Below, in pieces: positions 17,209 to 27,432 of a stretch of DNA of 64,000 bases. The translations under genes were made by a program, and so were the position numbers. Position 1 is the stretch's first letter. Every line of letters starts with the position of its first letter. This DNA comes from Clostridium neonatale (GTDB lineage Bacteria > Bacillota > Clostridia > Clostridiales > Clostridiaceae): assembly GCF_001458595.1 (NCBI RefSeq), contig NZ_LN890327.1, positions 140,178 through 204,177 on the forward strand. Reading direction: 5' to 3'. A model generated the notes under the pieces. It saw only the letters and a program-made list of their open reading frames with translations, searched no databases and was not told where the DNA came from.

Positions 17209-18753
17209 ATGAAAATTAAGAATCCTATATTATCTGGATTTTATCCAGATCCATCAATATGTAAAGATGATGAATACTTTTATTTAGTAACTTCAACATT
17301 TACTTATTTCCCAGGAGTACCTATATTTAGAAGTAAGGATTTAAGCAACTGGGAACAGATAGGTAATGTTTTAGATAGAAAATCTCAGCTAGACTTGAGT
17401 AATACAAGACATTCAGAAGGAATATTTGCTCCAACTATAAGATATAATGATGGAACATATTACATGATAACAACTAATATTACTCATGGAGGTAACTTTA
17501 TAGTTACATCTAAAGATCCGGCTGGTCCATGGAGTGATCCTAACTTTTTAGAAGGTGCTCAAGGAATTGATCCAAGTTTATTTTTTGATAACGATGGAAA
17601 GGTTTATTATGTAGGAACAAGACCGAATCAGCAAGGCGTAAGATATAATGGAGATTGGGAAGTATGGACACAAGAATTAGATTTAAACTCTATGAAGCTA
17701 GTAGGAGAAAGTCATAAAATATGGAAAGGTGCTCTTAAAAATGTAATTTGGCCAGAAGGTCCTCATATTTATAAGAAAGGCAATTATTATTATCTCATGA
17801 TTGCTGAGGGAGGTACAGGTCCTGATCATTGTATCACAGTAGCAAGAAGTACATCTGTATTTGGAGAGTATGTAGGAAATCCTAAAAATCCAATAATTAC
17901 GCACAGACATTTAGGTAATAAATATCCAATACAACATGTTGGACATGGTGATTTAATAAGTACACAAGATAATAAATGGTTTATTATAATGCTAGCAAGC
18001 AGAAAGTTTAATGGATATTGTAATATAGGAAGAGAAACATTCTTAGCGACAGTTGATTGGGAAGAAGATTGGCCGATTATAAATTATGGGGTTGGAATAT
18101 TGCAGGAAGAACAAGAAGTTGATCTTTGTGAATATCCAGTAGAAAGAAAAACAAATTCATATCATTTTTATAAAGAACAACTTGAAAAAGAGTGGCTATT
18201 TTTAAAAAATCCGTCAGAAAATTTGTATTCTCTTAAAGAAAGGGAAGGAGCTCTAAGACTATATCTTAAAGAACAAACCTTAAGTGATTTAGATAATCCG
18301 GCTTATATAGCTTTAAGACAAAAGAGTTATAACTATATTGCATCAACAGCAATGGATTTTACTCCGAACTCACAAAATGAGTGTGCTGGTATTGCTGTAG
18401 TTCAAAGTAATGAATATTATATGACATATGAATACACAAAAAAAGAAGAAAAATATGTACTAAGAATAATTGAAAAGAATAAAGAAAAATCTATCATACT
18501 TAATGAAGTAGAAATAAAAAATAAAAGATTATATTTAAAAATACAATGTAAAGATTCTTTATTAACATTCTATTATGGTTATGATGGGATTAATTATGAG
18601 GTATTACAACGTGATGTGGATACAAGGAATTTAAGCACTGAGGTAGCTGGAGGATTTGTAGGTTGCACATTAGGTATGTATGGATCAAGTAATAGGTATA
18701 AAAGCAATAATTATGCAGACTTTTTATGTTTTGAGTATCAAGATATAAAATAG
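17209..18753 (+). CDS. xynB: GH43 beta-1,4-xylosidase (subfamily 11 type)
   Basis: This enzyme should release xylose from the non-reducing end of xylo-oligosaccharides, complementing Rex. The start is ATG 17209, 9 bases after AAAGGAGAG, giving 514 residues; an open frame further upstream overlaps the GH8 gene and is unsupported. The catalytic triad is visible at D14 (FYPDPS), D121 (GIDPSLFFD) and E183 (WPEGPHIY), matching D15, D128 and E187 of the Geobacillus XynB3 type. The N-terminal propeller (1-310) is followed by the beta-sandwich domain typical of subfamily 11, which contributes to the active-site pocket. No signal peptide. It lies in the transporter-Rex-xylosidase unit, and the xylanase gene follows. 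Confidence 0.95.
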   Translation: MKIKNPILSGFYPDPSICKDDEYFYLVTSTFTYFPGVPIFRSKDLSNWEQIGNVLDRKSQLDLSNTRHSEGIFAPTIRYNDGTYYMITTNITHGGNFIVTSKDPAGPWSDPNFLEGAQGIDPSLFFDNDGKVYYVGTRPNQQGVRYNGDWEVWTQELDLNSMKLVGESHKIWKGALKNVIWPEGPHIYKKGNYYYLMIAEGGTGPDHCITVARSTSVFGEYVGNPKNPIITHRHLGNKYPIQHVGHGDLISTQDNKWFIIMLASRKFNGYCNIGRETFLATVDWEEDWPIINYGVGILQEEQEVDLCEYPVERKTNSYHFYKEQLEKEWLFLKNPSENLYSLKEREGALRLYLKEQTLSDLDNPAYIALRQKSYNYIASTAMDFTPNSQNECAGIAVVQSNEYYMTYEYTKKEEKYVLRIIEKNKEKSIILNEVEIKNKRLYLKIQCKDSLLTFYYGYDGINYEVLQRDVDTRNLSTEVAGGFVGCTLGMYGSSNRYKSNNYADFLCFEYQDIK

Positions 18754-18795
18754 CAATATAGATAATGAGATTTGATATGTAAAGGGAGAGGTTAT

Positions 18796-21537
18796 ATGTT
18801 AAATAAGAAAAAAGTATTAAAATGGATTAGCGTAATTACTATTGGACTAATAACTAATATAATTTGTATACCATTACAGCATAATATTGTACCAGCTTTA
18901 GCACAAACAGATCAGATAGCAGATGTGCAGTATTCCGAAAATTTTGAGGAAAGTATAGGTGAATGGAAAACTAGAGGAGGAGCTGTAGTTTCACAGGATT
19001 CAACACAAAAATACAAAGAAAATAATTCTTTAAAAGTATCAGGAAGAACAAAAACATGGGAAGGACCTATAAAAGACTTAACTAATATACTTACTAAAGG
19101 AGAAACTTATCATTTTTCTGTATATGTAATGTATGATGATGAAAATGGATTAGATAATCAAGTTTTTAATTTACAATTTGAAAGTGTTACTGGTGAGAGC
19201 AAAACTTACAAAGCTGCTGGAAGTGGTATAGCCCAAAAAGGTCAGTGGACTAAAATAGAAGGTGACTATACAATTCCTGAAAGTGCAGATAAATATTCTC
19301 TATATATAGAATTACCTTATAAAGCAGATGATAAAGTTAATGATTCGGATAAAATTGATTTTTATTTAGATAATTTAGTTATTACAAAAACAGAAATAGC
19401 AAAAAAAGATTTCCAAAGAGATATTCCAAAATTAAAAGAGGTATTTAGTGCTTATTTTCCTGTTGGAACAGAAATTAATACAAATCAGCTTGATAGTAGT
19501 GATATTCATTCTGAATTCTTAAAATATCAATATAATGCATTGGTGCCAGGTAATTTTATGAAGCCTGATGCACTACAACCAACTGAAGGTAATTTTAATT
19601 GGGATGAAGGAGATAAGTATGTAGAGTTTGGTCAAGAAAATGGAATGATATTAAGAGGACATACTTTGGTTTGGCATAGTCAAATACCTAATTGGTTCTT
19701 TGAAGATAAAAATGACTCAACTAAACCAGCTTCAAGTGAATTATTAAGAAGTAGACTAGAGAATCATATAAAAACTGTGGTTGGAAGATATAAAGGAAAG
19801 ATAAAATATTGGGATGTTGTAAATGAAGTTATCTCAGATAATAGTGGCTTAAGAGGAGAGAATGAAGGATCAAAATGGAAATCTATAATAGGAGATATTG
19901 ATGGTGATGGCTATGATAGTGATTATATTGAATTAGCCTTTAAATATGCTCATGAAGCTGATCCAGAGGCAAAATTAATTATAAATGAGTATGGTACAGA
20001 AGGAAGCACTAGAAAAAGAGATGATTTATATAATTTAGTTGAGAGAATGCTTAAAAAAGGCATCCCAGTAGACGGTATAGGTATTCAAAGTCATATTTCT
20101 ATAACTAGACCTTCAGTAGAGCAAATTAAATCGTGTATTGAAAAATTTGCAACTTTGAAAAAATACAACCCAGATTTTACTGTTCAAGTTACAGAATTAG
20201 ATATGTCAATTTATAATAGTGATGATGAACCTGAAAATATAACAAATGATATTTTAGTACAACAAGCAAGTCAATACAAATCACTATTTGATGTTTATAA
20301 AGAAGAAGCCCAAAAAGGTAATTTAGGATTAGTTATGTTCTGGGGTAATTCAGATGATGATTCATGGTTAGATAATTTTCCGGTAGTGGGTAGAAATAAT
20401 GCCGCATTGCTTTTCGATAGAAATTTACAGGCTAAGCCAGCTTATTGGGCGATTGTAAATCCTTCGAAAGTTGATGTATATAAAAAGACAGTAAATACAT
20501 CAAGTGGAACGCCTGTAATAGGAAATAATGTGGACGCCAAATGGATGACAACTAAATCCTTTGATGTTAATTCATTTGTAAAAGGATTAGATGGAGCTAC
20601 AGCTAAGGTAAAATCTATGTGGGATGTGGATAATTTATATATTTTTGCAGATGTACATGATGAAACAGTTGGAGATAAAGATAGTGTAGATATATATGTA
20701 TCTAATAGTGAAGGTAAATATGAAAAATATTCAATTAATCGTAGTACTAACAATGATAGAATTAAGGTTAGTAAAACATCTAGTGGATATCAAATACAAG
20801 CTAAATTACCATTAGAGGGCATTGAAGCTAGATTAGGAACTAAAATTATATTTGATATGAAAATTAATGACAATGATTCTAATGGGGATATAACATCTTC
20901 AGCAGTTTGGAATGATTATGCAAGCACAGATACATTAAATCCTGAAAATGGTGGAATATTATTATTTAGTCAAGCATCAAAATTAGTAGAAGTTAAAAAA
21001 GGAACTCCAGTTATTGATGGTAGTATAGATGATATATGGAAGACAGCTAATGTTATCAGCACAGATGTAAGTCTACAAGGGGAAGGTACAGCTAAAGCTA
21101 AAGTTAGACTTTTATGGGATAAAAATTATATTTATGTATTAAGTGAAGTTAGTGATGGTACTTTAGATAAAACTAGTAAAAATTTACATGAGCAAGATTC
21201 TGTTGAGGCATTTATTGATGAAAATAATGCGAGAACTTCGGATTATGATAATGATGATGCTCAATATAGAGTAAATTATGATAATGAACAAAGTGGTGGA
21301 GGAAACAGAATTGTTGATAAATTCAAATCAGCAGCTAGTAAAACTGATGATGGATATGTAGTAGAAATGGCTATACCTTTAAATAATCAGGCTGTAGTTA
21401 ATCAAATTTTAGGATTTGATTTTCAAGTAAATGATGCTACTAATGGTACAAGAAATGGGGTAAATATTTGGTGTGATGAATCTTCTATGACATGGTCTAC
21501 TCTGAAGAATATCGGTAATATATTATTAATTGGTTAA
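18796..21537 (+). CDS. Secreted multimodular endo-1,4-beta-xylanase: CBM22/4_9 - GH10 - CBM9 - CBM9
   Basis: The 913-residue enzyme cuts the xylan backbone outside the cell. ATG 18796 follows AAGGGAGAGG and opens a signal peptide (NKKKVLKW, hydrophobic core, cleavage probably after PALA near residue 36). Residues about 45-195 form a CBM22/CBM4_9-like module (FEESIGEWKTRGG start). The GH10 barrel covers about 205-555 with acid/base E344 (WDVVNEVI) and nucleophile E467 (VQVTELDMS). Two CBM9 modules (about 560-735 and 738-913) end the protein, with NLYIFADVHDETVGDKDSVDI in the first and NYIYVLSEVSDG in the second. There are no SLH or sortase signals, so it is probably released or held by sugar binding. 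It is the only glycosidase here with a visible signal peptide. Confidence 0.96.
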   Translation: MLNKKKVLKWISVITIGLITNIICIPLQHNIVPALAQTDQIADVQYSENFEESIGEWKTRGGAVVSQDSTQKYKENNSLKVSGRTKTWEGPIKDLTNILTKGETYHFSVYVMYDDENGLDNQVFNLQFESVTGESKTYKAAGSGIAQKGQWTKIEGDYTIPESADKYSLYIELPYKADDKVNDSDKIDFYLDNLVITKTEIAKKDFQRDIPKLKEVFSAYFPVGTEINTNQLDSSDIHSEFLKYQYNALVPGNFMKPDALQPTEGNFNWDEGDKYVEFGQENGMILRGHTLVWHSQIPNWFFEDKNDSTKPASSELLRSRLENHIKTVVGRYKGKIKYWDVVNEVISDNSGLRGENEGSKWKSIIGDIDGDGYDSDYIELAFKYAHEADPEAKLIINEYGTEGSTRKRDDLYNLVERMLKKGIPVDGIGIQSHISITRPSVEQIKSCIEKFATLKKYNPDFTVQVTELDMSIYNSDDEPENITNDILVQQASQYKSLFDVYKEEAQKGNLGLVMFWGNSDDDSWLDNFPVVGRNNAALLFDRNLQAKPAYWAIVNPSKVDVYKKTVNTSSGTPVIGNNVDAKWMTTKSFDVNSFVKGLDGATAKVKSMWDVDNLYIFADVHDETVGDKDSVDIYVSNSEGKYEKYSINRSTNNDRIKVSKTSSGYQIQAKLPLEGIEARLGTKIIFDMKINDNDSNGDITSSAVWNDYASTDTLNPENGGILLFSQASKLVEVKKGTPVIDGSIDDIWKTANVISTDVSLQGEGTAKAKVRLLWDKNYIYVLSEVSDGTLDKTSKNLHEQDSVEAFIDENNARTSDYDNDDAQYRVNYDNEQSGGGNRIVDKFKSAASKTDDGYVVEMAIPLNNQAVVNQILGFDFQVNDATNGTRNGVNIWCDESSMTWSTLKNIGNILLIG

Positions 21538-21664
21538 ATAATCCTAATAAATATATTAGAAAAATAATATATACAAAATAAATATTCAAAAAAGAGAAGC
21601 TAAATATGAGCTTTTAACGATATTTATATATTTTGTAATTTTTAACTTAAAGGAGATTTAAAGT

Positions 21665-23545
21665 ATGTCATTAAATTTGAATAAAATGTGGTTGCCTGCT
21701 TTAGTTAGTGATGGAATGGTTTTACAAAGAGGAAATAAAACTTCAATTACAGGAAAAGCAAGTAAAAATGAAGATATACTAATCGAATTTTGCGATGAAA
21801 AGTACGAAAGTATTACTGATGAAAATGGATATTTTAAAGTGACATTAAAAAACTTAGAAGCTGGTGGCCCTTATGAAATGATAATTAAGGGAAAAGAAGA
21901 AAGAAGAATTAAAGATATTTTAATAGGTGATGTATATGTTTGTAGTGGGCAATCTAATATGGAATTACCAATAAGTAGAGTTTTTGATTTATATGAAGAT
22001 GAAGTAAATGGATATAGTAATTCAAATATAAGAAGATTTACATTACTAAAAGAATATGATTTTCATGGACCACAAGAAGAAATTAATGGAAGTGGATGGT
22101 TAGAAATTAATCCACAAAATGCTTGTGAATGTAGTGCTGTAGCATATTTTTTTGCAAAAGATTTATATGAAAAATATAAAATACCAATAGGATTAATAAT
22201 AAATGCAGTAGGTGGAAGTAGAGCAGAAAGCTGGACGAGCGAGGAAGCTTTGAATAAATATTCGAGGTTTACTGAAACAATAGAAAGATGTAAAAATGAT
22301 TATTATGTGCAAGCCACAATAAAAAGCGATATGGATAGAATAAATGAGTGGTATACAACCATAAATAATATTGATGAAGGTTATAAGGATGAACAAGATA
22401 GATGGTATAGTGAAAATTATGATGATTCAAATTGGCGCACTATGACAGTTCCGCAAAGTTTTGAGGGGACAGAGCTTGAAAATATTAATGGATGTATATG
22501 GTTTAGAAAAGAGATATATTTATCAAAATGTGCAGAAAATTTTAAAAGTAAATTATTATTAGGTGCGATTGTAGATTGGGATGCAGTATATATTAATGGT
22601 ATTAAAGTAGGACAGACCGATTATATGTATCCACCAAGGAAATATGATATTCCTAAAGATATACTAAAAGAAGGTAAAAATATTATAACTATACGATTAA
22701 TAAGCAACATTAATGTAGGTGGATTTATAAAAGATAAGGATTATGAATTGATTATCGGATCTGAAAAAATAGATTTAAAAGGTTTATGGAAATATAAAAT
22801 AGGATGTAATATGGAAGCTTTAGAGCAGCAAACATTTTTTGAATTTAAACCAGTAGGTCTTTATAATAAGTTGATTTATCCAATTAAAGATTATAATATA
22901 GCAGGGGTTATATGGTATCAGGGGGAGTCCAATACTGAATATCCTTATGATTATGAAGAATTATTTACAGATATGATCAAAAATTGGAGAGAGACTTGGA
23001 ATATAGGTGATTTTCCATTCTTATTTGTTCAATTAGCTAATTATATGGAACCAAGTGAAGAATATAGCGAAAGTAATTGGGCACTTGTTAGAGATTTACA
23101 AAGGAGAACGTTAAAAGTTAATAATACAGGAATGGCAGTAGCTATAGATTTAGGAGAATATAATGACTTACATCCGCTAAATAAAAAAGATGTTGGTAAA
23201 AGGTTAGCATTATGTGCTAGAAAAATAATTTATAATGAAGAGATTGTTCATAGTGGACCACTATATGAAAAGTTAGAAGTATGTAATAACAAAGCTAAGG
23301 TTTATTTTACTAATATAGCTAGTGGACTTTTAGTAAAAGGATCAGAATTAAAACATTTTGCAGTATGTGGCGAAGATGATATATATATACCTGCAAAAGC
23401 AATATTAACTAATAATGTAGTAGAAGTAGTTAGTGATAAAGTGGATTGCATATGTGGTGTAAGATATTGTTGGGCAGATTGTCCGTTAGAAGTTACATTA
23501 TATAATAAAGAAGGATTGCCAGCCTCACCATTTAGTACAAAGTAA
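21665..23545 (+). CDS. Sialate O-acetylesterase-like (SASA) carbohydrate acetylesterase, probably acetylxylan esterase
   Basis: A 626-residue SGNH-type esterase expected to remove acetyl groups from xylo-oligosaccharides. The catalytic blocks are split: GQSNM with nucleophile S97, NAVGGSRAESW, then VIWYQGESN and the His block DLHPLNKKDVG. Between the second and third blocks a beta-sandwich insert of about 150 residues (WYSENYDDSNWRTM to LWKYKI) is present, as in many GH2-like inserted SASA enzymes. An N-terminal Ig-like domain covers residues 10-88. No signal peptide, so the substrate is intracellular. AAGGAGA precedes the ATG. It is the last gene before a long palindromic terminator-like structure. 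The family also handles other acetylated sugars; xylan is inferred from context. Confidence 0.85.
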   Translation: MSLNLNKMWLPALVSDGMVLQRGNKTSITGKASKNEDILIEFCDEKYESITDENGYFKVTLKNLEAGGPYEMIIKGKEERRIKDILIGDVYVCSGQSNMELPISRVFDLYEDEVNGYSNSNIRRFTLLKEYDFHGPQEEINGSGWLEINPQNACECSAVAYFFAKDLYEKYKIPIGLIINAVGGSRAESWTSEEALNKYSRFTETIERCKNDYYVQATIKSDMDRINEWYTTINNIDEGYKDEQDRWYSENYDDSNWRTMTVPQSFEGTELENINGCIWFRKEIYLSKCAENFKSKLLLGAIVDWDAVYINGIKVGQTDYMYPPRKYDIPKDILKEGKNIITIRLISNINVGGFIKDKDYELIIGSEKIDLKGLWKYKIGCNMEALEQQTFFEFKPVGLYNKLIYPIKDYNIAGVIWYQGESNTEYPYDYEELFTDMIKNWRETWNIGDFPFLFVQLANYMEPSEEYSESNWALVRDLQRRTLKVNNTGMAVAIDLGEYNDLHPLNKKDVGKRLALCARKIIYNEEIVHSGPLYEKLEVCNNKAKVYFTNIASGLLVKGSELKHFAVCGEDDIYIPAKAILTNNVVEVVSDKVDCICGVRYCWADCPLEVTLYNKEGLPASPFSTK

Positions 23546-23563
23546 AGAACTACACCTATAAAT

Positions 23564-23595
23564 AAAGAGAGGATTCAATATTGAATCCTCTCTTT
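23564..23595 (+). terminator. Perfect 16-bp palindromic hairpin after the SASA esterase gene
   Basis: AAAGAGAGGATTCAAT (23564-23579) is followed directly by its exact reverse complement (23580-23595). It probably ends the uxuA-to-esterase unit; the right arm itself supplies the final TTT, and no longer T-tract follows. Confidence 0.65.
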
Positions 23596-23699
23596 GCAAA
23601 TCTAAGCTTTTAAATAAAGTAATAAAGAAAAGAGAAGTAATATCAATTAATGAAATATAAGGGTATATGTGTTAAAATTGATATTATAAGGAGAAAGCT

Positions 23700-25478
23700 A
23701 TGAAAAATAAATATATGATTAATAACTACAGTATAAGGTCGAAATTATTAACAATATATATAGTATGTGTATTAATTCCTATTATTGTAACTAATTCTCT
23801 TATTTTTTTTAGTATGAAAAAGTATTACGATAATGAGCAAATGATAAATATTCAGAATACCCTTGATAGAGTAAAATATAATCTTAGTACAAGAATAGAA
23901 GAAAGTATGTCTATTGCAAACGATTTATATATTAATAGTGTATTAAAAAGTTTTCTAAATAAGAAGTATGCTAGTTACATAGAGTTCTATGAAGAATATA
24001 CTGATTTATTAAAAATAACATCTATAAACTCATACTATACTTCAAGCAATATATATAAGTTAACAATTTATACAGATAACAATACTATATCTGATTCTGC
24101 ATACTTTGAAAAAATCACTCCAGAATTAAAAGAAACTAAATGGTATAAGGATGCATTTGAGAGCAATAAAAGCTTAATTTTAAGTACGTATTTTGATAGA
24201 AGTGTAATAAACATTTTAAATGATAACCCCTATAGAAAGATAAGTATAATTAACAAATTAAATGATTCCCCAGAGAATACCCAGATTTTAAAGATAGATC
24301 TAAACTATGATAAGATATTCAATGAAATAGCAAGTGAAAAAATGAATGCTAATTTATACGTCTGTAATGATAAGAATATATTATTTTCTAATGTCAAAGA
24401 TGATAATTCTAAAGAAGAATTTAAGTCAATTGATAATATTAAAGAAAAAGATTTTAAATTTAGTAGATCTATTAAAGTAAGAGGAACAGGCGAAGTGTGG
24501 AATGTAGTTATTACTGCGGATAATATTAATGTATTAAATAAACTAAGAGAAGAAAAAGCTGTTATTTTAATACTTATATTATTTAATTTATTGTTACCAA
24601 CTATAGTAATTAATATGGTATCTAAATCTTTTAAAGATAGAATTTTATTAATTAATAGTTATTTAGATAAGGTTGAAGATGAAGAGTTTAACACAATAGT
24701 GTGTGATGAAGGCAAAGATGAAATAGGGAGGCTAATAAAAAGTTATAATTTAATGGTATGTAGAATAAAAGAATTAATAGAAGAAGTACTTCTTAAAAAT
24801 GTAGAAAAACAAGCTTTAGAATTGGCTAAAAAGCAATTAGAACTGAGAGCTCTACAAAGCCAAATAAATCCACATTTCTTATTTAATACTCTTGAAAGCA
24901 TAAGAATGAGAAGTTTAATAAAAGGTGAAAAAGAAACGGGGGAGATAATTGAAAAATTAGCAGTATTATTGAGAAATATAGTTAACTGGGGAGATGATAC
25001 TGTGACAATTCAAGAAGAAATGACATTTGTAGAGAATTATCTTAATATTCAAAAATATCGTTTTGGAGATAAACTTGACTTTGTTTTGAATGTTATGGAA
25101 AATTGCAAAAAAATTAAAATACCTAAGCTATCTATAATAGGTTTTGTTGAAAATGCATGTGTGCATGGAGTTGAGCAAGTTCCACGTAATGCAAGTATAT
25201 GTGTAACTATATTTAAGAATGAAGTAGATCTATTTATTGAAATCATAGATACTGGAATAGGTATGGAAGAAGAAAAGCTAAATGAAATAAAAGAGAAACT
25301 AAAAAATTTAAAGATAGAAATGTTGAATAACAGTAAAAGTATAGGCATGATTAATACTTGTATAAGATTACAAGCATATAGTAATTATTCAATGAAATTT
25401 GAATTTGATAGTGAATTAAATAGGGGAACAGAGATTTTGATACAAATACCATTAAATAATGAGAGGAGAGTATTATGA
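23700..25478 (+). CDS. YesM-type sensor histidine kinase
   Basis: A 592-residue membrane sensor kinase. A transmembrane segment at about 16-38 (LLTIYIVCVLIPIIVTNSL) is followed by an extracellular Cache-like sensor domain (about 40-280), a second membrane segment (about 283-305), HAMP (306-360), and the HisKA_7TM-independent His_kinase domain typical of YesM/LytS: phospho-accepting His in QINPHFLFNTLE, then the ATPase N-box VENACVHGVEQ and G-box DTGIGMEEEKL. The gene overlaps the response regulator gene by 4 bases (ATGA), so they are translationally coupled. Being inside the xylan locus, it probably senses an extracellular xylan fragment or the loaded binding protein; the ligand is inferred. 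Confidence 0.94.
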   Translation: MKNKYMINNYSIRSKLLTIYIVCVLIPIIVTNSLIFFSMKKYYDNEQMINIQNTLDRVKYNLSTRIEESMSIANDLYINSVLKSFLNKKYASYIEFYEEYTDLLKITSINSYYTSSNIYKLTIYTDNNTISDSAYFEKITPELKETKWYKDAFESNKSLILSTYFDRSVINILNDNPYRKISIINKLNDSPENTQILKIDLNYDKIFNEIASEKMNANLYVCNDKNILFSNVKDDNSKEEFKSIDNIKEKDFKFSRSIKVRGTGEVWNVVITADNINVLNKLREEKAVILILILFNLLLPTIVINMVSKSFKDRILLINSYLDKVEDEEFNTIVCDEGKDEIGRLIKSYNLMVCRIKELIEEVLLKNVEKQALELAKKQLELRALQSQINPHFLFNTLESIRMRSLIKGEKETGEIIEKLAVLLRNIVNWGDDTVTIQEEMTFVENYLNIQKYRFGDKLDFVLNVMENCKKIKIPKLSIIGFVENACVHGVEQVPRNASICVTIFKNEVDLFIEIIDTGIGMEEEKLNEIKEKLKNLKIEMLNNSKSIGMINTCIRLQAYSNYSMKFEFDSELNRGTEILIQIPLNNERRVL

Positions 25479-27064
25479 TAAAGATATTATTAGTAGATGA
25501 TGAACCTTTTATAAGAAAAGGTATACAAATACTCATAGACTGGGAGAGTTATGGGTATGAAATTGTAGCAGAAGCAAGTAATGGAGTAGAAGCAATAAAG
25601 GAATTACAGAAAAATGAAATAGATTTAATCATAACAGATATAAAAATGCCAGAAATGAATGGATTAGAATTTATTGAGTATACCCAAAGTAATATAAAGA
25701 AAAAGTATAAATTTATTGTACTTAGCGGATTTTATGAATTTGAATATGCCAAAAAAGCTATAAAATATAATGTCAAAGATTATATTTTAAAACCAATTGT
25801 AGTGGATGAACTTATAAAAGTGTTGACTAGTTTCAAAGAAGAATATTTAAAAGAAAAAATAAAGGATAATAAAGAAAAGATAAAAGATAAAACTATTTAT
25901 GATAAGAATTTAAGTTCAATTATATTAGGTAAATATGACCAAGCTGAATTAGATTATGTAAAAAAATATTTAGATTTTAATGGATTATTAAGATATATAA
26001 TAGTCGAAATAAATTATGATACAGATACCTATATTTCAGATGACTGTAAGAGAAAAGCTCAAAGAGAACTATATAAAAGCATGATGGATATTTTAAATGA
26101 ACATTATTATAATGTTATTTTTGATGTAAGTAATGATAGAAATTGTTATGATGTTGGATTTATCTATAATAAAGAATTAGCTAAAGAAAAAGGGTTGACT
26201 GAAAAAGAATATATATCAATAATTCGAGGTAAATTAATACAAAGAATAAAATACGACTTTTATATGTATATTGGGCAGAAAGTTGAATGTATTGAAGACT
26301 TGTCATTATCATATAAAAGTGCTAATATAGCAAAAATATTTACTGATTTTTCCTGTATAACGTATTATGATGAGATTATTGAAATAAATGAAGTTTCTTA
26401 TGGAGTAGAAAAGCAATATATAGATAAGTTAATAAAAGAAATTGAAGAAAATAATGAGGAAGAAATTTCAAACTGTGTGGATAGGTTGTATAGTAGCTTT
26501 AAGAAAACTGCAATAGATTTAGATGTTATAAAAATGAATGTGAATTACTTATTATGCAATCTAATAAATATTGCTAAAAAATTAGATGCTGATGCAGATC
26601 AAAAAGAGGTAATGAGATATATTACTTATGGAGCATTTTCTAAAATAGTTAGTAGAGGAAGTTCAGAACATTTAAAGGAATTTTCATTTGAATTTGCAAA
26701 GTATTTAGCTCAACTAAGAGAGAATTCAGTATCAGGAGTTTTAACTTATATAGATAAAGAAATTTCAGAAGGATATATGGAAAAGCTAAGTTTAAAATCT
26801 TTAAGTGAAAAGTACTATATTAATAGTGCATATTTAGGACAGATTTTTAAAAAGAAATATAATACATCATTCAAAGAATATCTTAACAATTTTAGAATAG
26901 AAAAAGCTTCTCAATTATTGGCGACAAGTGATAAAAAAATTTATGAAATTTCTGAGGCTATTGGATATAGCAATACTGATTATTTTATTAATAAATTTGT
27001 TCAGTTAAAGGGAATGACCCCGTCACAATATAGAAGACAGCTTATAGATGTTAATAGAAGATAA
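25475..27064 (+). CDS. YesN-type response regulator with AraC DNA-binding domain
   Basis: The 529-residue partner of the YesM kinase. The receiver domain (1-120) has the acidic pair D8/D9, the phosphorylation site D55 (IITDIKMPEMNG) and K107 region (YILKP). A long middle region of about 280 residues of unknown fold connects to a C-terminal AraC-type double helix-turn-helix (about 430-525; YINSAYLGQIFKKKYN and the final GMTPSQYRRQ). Such regulators activate neighbouring carbohydrate operons; here the candidates are the transporter/xylanase block before it and the esterase/GH115 block after it. No terminator is seen directly after it, but about 295 AT-rich bases separate it from the chemoreceptor region. 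Confidence 0.94.
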   Translation: MIKILLVDDEPFIRKGIQILIDWESYGYEIVAEASNGVEAIKELQKNEIDLIITDIKMPEMNGLEFIEYTQSNIKKKYKFIVLSGFYEFEYAKKAIKYNVKDYILKPIVVDELIKVLTSFKEEYLKEKIKDNKEKIKDKTIYDKNLSSIILGKYDQAELDYVKKYLDFNGLLRYIIVEINYDTDTYISDDCKRKAQRELYKSMMDILNEHYYNVIFDVSNDRNCYDVGFIYNKELAKEKGLTEKEYISIIRGKLIQRIKYDFYMYIGQKVECIEDLSLSYKSANIAKIFTDFSCITYYDEIIEINEVSYGVEKQYIDKLIKEIEENNEEEISNCVDRLYSSFKKTAIDLDVIKMNVNYLLCNLINIAKKLDADADQKEVMRYITYGAFSKIVSRGSSEHLKEFSFEFAKYLAQLRENSVSGVLTYIDKEISEGYMEKLSLKSLSEKYYINSAYLGQIFKKKYNTSFKEYLNNFRIEKASQLLATSDKKIYEISEAIGYSNTDYFINKFVQLKGMTPSQYRRQLIDVNRR

Positions 27065-27359
27065 GACTTCTATACTGGTATTTATTTAATTATAATAATG
27101 AAACAAATTCTATAATAAGAATTGCTTCTGTAGATTTATTTTCTTGGAGGATAATTTAAATTAACTAAGGTAAAGTATATTCTTTATTTTATATAATTAT
27201 TAGTATTTTATCTATAGAAAGTATATATAAAATAAAAGTTAAGTAATGATATTATAGATTAAGAAAGCTTTAAAAATGTTACGAGGTAGTACAAATTCTA
27301 AAGAATTTTTTTTTTAGTAGTAAGTATAGTTCGGATGTAAGAGGCAGGAGGAACTAATC
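27065..27359 (+). other. Intergenic region upstream of chemoreceptor
   Basis: About 295 AT-rich bases without a credible gene. It contains a run of T (27307-27315) and ends with a strong AGGAGG ribosome site (27347-27352) that serves the short frame at 27360. No sigma-28 flagellar promoter consensus is apparent. Confidence 0.5.
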
Positions 27360-27425
27360 ATGAAAATTATGAGAAACACCATATGTAGTATTAAAAATGT
27401 ATTGAAAAAAAAAAGGAATATGTAA
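27360..27425 (+). CDS. 21-residue leader frame, possibly the displaced N-terminus of the chemoreceptor
   Basis: This ATG has the best ribosome site of the neighbourhood (AGGAGG, 7 bases upstream). It encodes [18 protein letters not shown] and three more residues before TAA, 7 bases ahead of the chemoreceptor ATG. The frame crosses ten consecutive adenines (27405-27414). Loss of one A would join it directly to the chemoreceptor frame, with no stop between, and give a basic N-terminus ahead of the first membrane helix. So it is either a true leader peptide coupled to the next gene, or the original start separated by slippage, phase variation or a sequencing error. Confidence 0.45.
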   Translation: MKIMRNTICSIKNVLKKKRNM

Positions 27426-27432
27426 TGTAGAA